The position numbers were made by a program, and so were the translations under genes. The notes under the pieces are model-generated. The model was given only the letters and a program-made list of their open reading frames with translations, did no database searches and was not told where the DNA came from. Shown here piece by piece: positions 60,249 to 64,000 of a stretch of DNA of 64,000 bases. Position 1 is the stretch's first letter. Every line of letters starts with the position of its first letter. Source of the DNA: Flavobacteriales bacterium UBA1986 (GTDB taxonomy: Bacteria; Bacteroidota; Bacteroidia; Flavobacteriales_G; Salibacteraceae); the NCBI GenBank assembly GCA_002336245.1, contig DDDG01000025.1, forward strand, positions 26,248 to 90,247, written 5' to 3'.

Positions 60249-62735
60249 TTATGTAATGTTTTGTGTTCTTAATCGCAGTGCATTCGAAATGACCGATACG
60301 GAACTAAAACTCATTGCCAATGCGGCTAGCATAGGCGAAAGCAAAATGCCATAAAAAGGAAAAAGAACCCCTGCCGCAATTGCTATACCTACCGTATTAT
60401 AGAGCAACGCGAAAAACAAATTCTGTTTGATATTCTTCATGACACTATGACTCAAGCCATAAGCTTTCACAATGCCTTGTAAATCACCTTTTACCAAAGT
60501 AATTGCAGCACTTTCTATAGCCACATCAGTACCTGTGCCCATTGCAATTCCCACGTCAGCCAGAGCGAGTGCCGGGGCATCGTTTATGCCATCACCTGCC
60601 ATAGCTACTTTTTTTCCAGAAGACTGAAACTCCTTTACCTTGTTCAGCTTATCTTCTGGTAAGCAATCTGCCTGAAATCCATCCAAGTGTAATGTGTCGG
60701 CCACTGCTTTGGCAGTAAAAGCATTGTCACCAGTCATCATTATTACCTCAAGACCTCTTGATTGTAAATCTGCTATAGCTTGCTTACTCGTCGGCTTTAT
60801 GGCATCAGCAATGACTATATATCCTACCAATTTCCCATCTATGGCTACAAAAGGAACTGTTTTGCCTTTGGACTGTTCTTCTTTGGCAAGGGCTAAAAGT
60901 TCAGAATCACTAGAAATCCTTTCAGCCTCTAGTAGTTTTTCATTACCAATGACCACAGTCTTTCCATCAATCAACGCTTTCACACCCTTTCCAGTCACAG
61001 ATTCAAATTGATCAACTTTCTTAAATGTGATCTTCTTCTCATTGGCGTAACGAACCATAGATTCAGCCAATGGATGCTCACTTTGCTGATTGACAGACGC
61101 CACAACTTGGGCAAGATCATCTGCTTTGAAACCATTGGTAGGAATTATTTTTTCAACAGAAGGCCGCCCTTCGGTAACAGTTCCCGTCTTATCAATAAGC
61201 ACTACGTCTATCTCATTCATCTTTTCAAGAGATTCCGCGTTCTTAATGAGCACACCCAGTTTAGCTCCTTTGCCCACACCTACCATCACAGACATTGGAG
61301 TGGCTAATCCTAGAGCACATGGGCAGGCAATGATTAGGACAGCTATTGCGTTGACGAAGGCATAGACTAATTTCGGGTCAGGACCCCATATCATCCAGAC
61401 AATAAAAGTCAATATCGAAATGCCAATCACCACAGGAACAAAGTATCCTGAAATTTTATCTGCCAGGTTTTGAATAGGCGCTCTACTGCGACTCGCATTA
61501 TTTACCATGTCTATGATTTGCGATAATAGGGTGTCAGCCCCAACTTTCTCAGCTTTCATCACAAAGGAACTCTGCCCGTTAATGGTACCTGAACTGACTT
61601 TCTCATTCTCGGATTTCTCTACAGGTATGGGTTCGCCACTTATCATTGACTCATCGATAGTGCTGCTGCCTTCAGTTATGCAACCATCTACTGGAATTTT
61701 TTCTCCGGGTTTCACCCGAAGTAGGTCACCTACTTTTATCTCATCAATTTTGACTTTGGTTTCAGAACCGTCAATGATCAATGTCGCGGTATTTGGAGCG
61801 AGTTTGAGAAGCTCCTTCACAGCACCGTTGGTTTTGCTGTGTGCTCTTGCTTCAAGTAATTGACCTAATAGCACTAATGTCAAGATAACCGTTGCAGCTT
61901 CAAAGTACATGTGCACTGTCCCTGACTCGGTTTTGAACTGATCGGGAAATATATCTGGAAAAAGAAGTCCCGCCAGACTAAACAACCAGGCTACACCGGC
62001 TCCAATTCCTATCAGGGTAAACATATTCAGGCTTCTACGAACAATGGAGCTATAAGCCCGTCTGAAAAACATCCATGTGGCATAAAATACCACAGGAATA
62101 GACAGTGCGAGTTGTGCCCATCCCCAGTACTTCCACGGCATTATATTGGGTAATGGATTGCTGGGCAACATTTCAGACATAGCAACTAAAAAAATTGGTA
62201 GTGTGAAAGCACTCGCAATCCAAAACTTGGACAGTAACTTTTTATAGGTTTTATTTTCAGCTGATTCGTCGACATCCATTGGCACTAGCTCCATGCCGCA
62301 TTTAGGGCAAGAGGCTGGCTCGTCCTTGACCAATTCCGGGTGCATAGGACAGGTGTATTTTCCGTTTGTTTGATTTAAGTTGGCTTCTTCCACCAAATCC
62401 ATTCCGCAAACTGGACAGTCTCCCGGTTTGTCATAGGTCTTTTCACCTTCGCAATGCATGGGACAGTACCAAATACCACTGCCAGAAGACTCTGGTTTGT
62501 GTTTCTGAACATTGGTATGGACATCTTCACTTGGTAAGTGGATGCCGTAGTTAGAACCCTCAAGGGGTTTTTGAAGTGTTTCAATCGAAAGATGATGATC
62601 CATTTCGACGCTTGCTTCACCTTTTTCCAAGTCAACCGATGCTTCGATTACTCCTTCTATTTTGGATAATGTTTCCTGCACATGGTTCCTACAACCATTA
62701 CAAGTTAGACCGGTGATTTTATATGTATGTTTCAC
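60249..62735 (-). CDS. copA: Copper-exporting P1B-type ATPase
   Basis: 828 residues. N-terminal HMA domain with GLTCNGC (residues 8-14), two short heavy-metal-binding domains (YCPMHCEGEKTYDKPGDCPV then CGMDL, and YTCPMHPELVKDEPASCPKC then GMEL), and the P1B core: ISGEPIPVEK, the CPC metal motif (IACPCALGLATP), phosphorylation site DKTGTVTEG, the SEHPLAE motif, MTGDN and AGDGINDAPALA. It moves Cu+ (or Ag+) from cytoplasm to periplasm using ATP. It starts 2 bases after the truncated TolC fragment and precedes cusB by 1 base. Confidence 0.95.
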   Translation of the reverse strand: MKHTYKITGLTCNGCRNHVQETLSKIEGVIEASVDLEKGEASVEMDHHLSIETLQKPLEGSNYGIHLPSEDVHTNVQKHKPESSGSGIWYCPMHCEGEKTYDKPGDCPVCGMDLVEEANLNQTNGKYTCPMHPELVKDEPASCPKCGMELVPMDVDESAENKTYKKLLSKFWIASAFTLPIFLVAMSEMLPSNPLPNIMPWKYWGWAQLALSIPVVFYATWMFFRRAYSSIVRRSLNMFTLIGIGAGVAWLFSLAGLLFPDIFPDQFKTESGTVHMYFEAATVILTLVLLGQLLEARAHSKTNGAVKELLKLAPNTATLIIDGSETKVKIDEIKVGDLLRVKPGEKIPVDGCITEGSSTIDESMISGEPIPVEKSENEKVSSGTINGQSSFVMKAEKVGADTLLSQIIDMVNNASRSRAPIQNLADKISGYFVPVVIGISILTFIVWMIWGPDPKLVYAFVNAIAVLIIACPCALGLATPMSVMVGVGKGAKLGVLIKNAESLEKMNEIDVVLIDKTGTVTEGRPSVEKIIPTNGFKADDLAQVVASVNQQSEHPLAESMVRYANEKKITFKKVDQFESVTGKGVKALIDGKTVVIGNEKLLEAERISSDSELLALAKEEQSKGKTVPFVAIDGKLVGYIVIADAIKPTSKQAIADLQSRGLEVIMMTGDNAFTAKAVADTLHLDGFQADCLPEDKLNKVKEFQSSGKKVAMAGDGINDAPALALADVGIAMGTGTDVAIESAAITLVKGDLQGIVKAYGLSHSVMKNIKQNLFFALLYNTVGIAIAAGVLFPFYGILLSPMLAALAMSFSSVSVISNALRLRTQNIT

Positions 62736-62737
62736 GC

Positions 62738-63208
62738 TTATCTTGTTTTTGCTGTGATGTAATTGTGTTTAGCCCATGCCTTGTGGTATTTTGAAACACT
62801 TGTAACTTTCCTTTTCTGGTATTTCAGTATTTGCTGCTGCATGCGCAGCACCTCTTCAAAGTCTTTTCCTGAATTTGCATAAGCACTTAACAGAAGATTT
62901 AGGGCTTGTTTAGATTCAACTATTTGCTCTTCATACAGTTCAATAAGTTCCTGTTGTTTTTGAATTTCGAAACAAACCATGTCGTAGGAGCTGATGAGTC
63001 GGTTTGAGACTTCTTCTCTCTGAAGCGAAAAGGATTCTTGCATTAGTTGTGCTTCAGATTGTCCGGCTTTATATTTCTTTCTGAAAATTGGCAGGCTCAC
63101 TGAAACCATGGGCATAAGAATGTCTTTACCATTATCCGCTGGAGACGCATCGCTTCGGTTTCCGACTAGAAATAGCGGCAGTGTAGAAATTGTTAGTGCT
63201 ACTTGCAA
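62738..63208 (-). pseudogene. C-terminal fragment of a TolC-family outer-membrane efflux protein
   Basis: About 150 residues that match only the last third of a CusC/TolC-like protein: VGNRSDASPADNGKDILMPM, VSVSLPIFRKKYKAGQSEAQ, then a long helix (LQREEVSNRLISSYDMVCFE) and a second one to ITAKTR. There is no Met start, only TTG at 63208, with a TAA shortly before, and no signal peptide. The N-terminal two thirds are absent. It could be the end of a TolC gene or of a CusA-TolC fusion, both known in Bacteroidota. The break coincides with a switch to AT-rich sequence. Confidence 0.8.
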
Positions 63209-63344
63209 TTAATGTTTATCCGCTTACTAAATCCGAAGATTTACTTATATATTTATGGAGGACATCGAGAAAATAATGCGACTTGATTAGACAGCTACCA
63301 ACTATTTTCTTTGAAATTTATTGAATTGATTAATCTTTTAAAGA

Positions 63345-64000
63345 ATGACGGGTACAGTGAAATTTTTTTGGTGTTCATTGCTGTTTTTTGGACTTGGAAG
63401 TTGTGAAAGCCGAATTTATGAGGGAACTCCTGAGACAGCTTGTAATGGAGGAGAATGTGAATATAACTTTGAAATTAATCCTGAACAACAACCAGATACC
63501 TATTTAGATAATGAAGGTTATTGGCATGTTTATACAGGAGGAATGTCATATTTTCAAATTATAGGTGAATTAGAAGGGCCTTATGATTTTTACCACATTA
63601 ATGGCACCCCTGATGTAAGGGTTGCAATGGATTCAGATTATTGGATAACTTTTGATACTATCTCATTTACTACCCCTATGTATGGGGTCTTAAGTTGGTA
63701 CAGTTCACCTAATATGGATACTCCTCTACCTATTGGTGATACAACATATTCGATTAATGGGTTGATTTTAAATGATGAAAGTATAACGAATCTAGTGGGA
63801 TATGAAATAACTCCCCATACTTGTATGGATTGTCCATATTCCAGTACTTTATTTGGTGTTTACTCTAGTTACAACACCCATCCAACTTTCAATATTTTCA
63901 ATCTAGGAGAATTGAAAGGAGATACAGCTACATTTTTTATTGAAATTGAATATGCAAGTGAATGGAGGTACTCAGGAAACCCTATTGCAAAAAATGCTCA
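63345..64000 (+). CDS. AT-rich lipoprotein gene, partial (runs off the window)
   Basis: Open from ATG 63345 to the window end, at least 218 residues. It has a lipoprotein signal (FFWCSLLFFGLGSC) with lipobox GLGSC. The mature part is rich in Tyr, Thr, Asn and Asp, with Cys pairs (ACNGGEC, CMDCPY), and looks beta-rich. No family recognised. Base composition is visibly more A/T-rich than the rest of the window (codons such as TAT, AAT, GAA, ATT dominate), suggesting a different origin. It is divergent from the truncated TolC fragment. Confidence 0.7.
   Translation, partial: MTGTVKFFWCSLLFFGLGSCESRIYEGTPETACNGGECEYNFEINPEQQPDTYLDNEGYWHVYTGGMSYFQIIGELEGPYDFYHINGTPDVRVAMDSDYWITFDTISFTTPMYGVLSWYSSPNMDTPLPIGDTTYSINGLILNDESITNLVGYEITPHTCMDCPYSSTLFGVYSSYNTHPTFNIFNLGELKGDTATFFIEIEYASEWRYSGNPIAKNA

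Overview
This 64 kb window looks like a chromosomal segment from a member of Bacteroidota, most likely a marine or aquatic member of Flavobacteriia. The evidence is the gene content: a complete Bat aerotolerance operon, an S46 dipeptidyl-peptidase, a TonB receptor with a carboxypeptidase-regulatory-like domain, GIN-domain and Por-secretion (T9SS) sorted proteins, many lipoproteins, and promoters of the Bacteroidota type (TTG or TTTG, about 18-19 bases, then TAnnTTTG). No rRNA, tRNA, CRISPR array, prophage or insertion sequence was recognised.

Layout. 1-6.4 kb: small lipoproteins, a CPA1 Na+/H+ antiporter, a strong bidirectional terminator, a 37-bp tandem repeat, and a giant ABCG-type transporter. 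6.4-10.9 kb: a tightly overlapped Tro/Mnt-like metal-uptake operon (regulator, binding lipoprotein, ATPase, two permeases) that ends in smpB and is preceded by a clear operator. 10.9-27 kb: mostly housekeeping and envelope genes: K+ channel, MarR-YceI pair, M28 peptidase, TolB-like lipoprotein, gamma-glutamyltransferase, GH30 glycosidase, NDH-2, an S46 peptidase predicted to be of the DPP11 type, bestrophin, formate-THF ligase. 27-33 kb: a stretch with three frameshifted genes (DoxX, a 16-residue-repeat surface protein with a 7-bp duplication, a TPR membrane protein), a GIN adhesin-like lipoprotein, a metallo-hydrolase and aroQ. 33-43 kb: gamma-carbonic-anhydrase-like protein, ilvE, and the eight-gene MoxR-DUF58-Bat operon. 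43-57 kb: a TonB receptor followed by two tandem secreted alpha/beta-hydrolase-like proteins that lack the catalytic serine, a small CuA/cupredoxin-like membrane protein next to a SCO-FG-GAP-ASPIC fusion, a TPR gene with a premature stop, and a Kelch protein. 57-63.2 kb: thioredoxin-like protein and a copper-efflux set (CusB-like adaptor, CopA-like ATPase) whose outer-membrane gene is cut off. 63.2-64 kb: an AT-rich lipoprotein gene running off the edge.

How genes work together. The metal operon imports Mn/Zn/Fe under its own DtxR/MntR regulator. The Bat operon combines a MoxR ATPase, a DUF58 protein, two VWA proteins and TPR/BatD partners in one envelope complex. CopA and the CusB-like protein move copper out of the cytoplasm and periplasm, but the RND pump and most of the TolC partner are missing from this locus. 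The most unusual material is the cupredoxin-like/SCO-fusion pair, in which every expected CuA ligand appears displaced or replaced, and the pair of apparently catalytically dead secreted hydrolases coupled to a TonB receptor. Four disrupted genes (two one-base homopolymer deletions, one 7-bp duplication, one in-frame TGA) all affect accessory envelope proteins. Real decay and assembly error cannot be told apart from the sequence alone.
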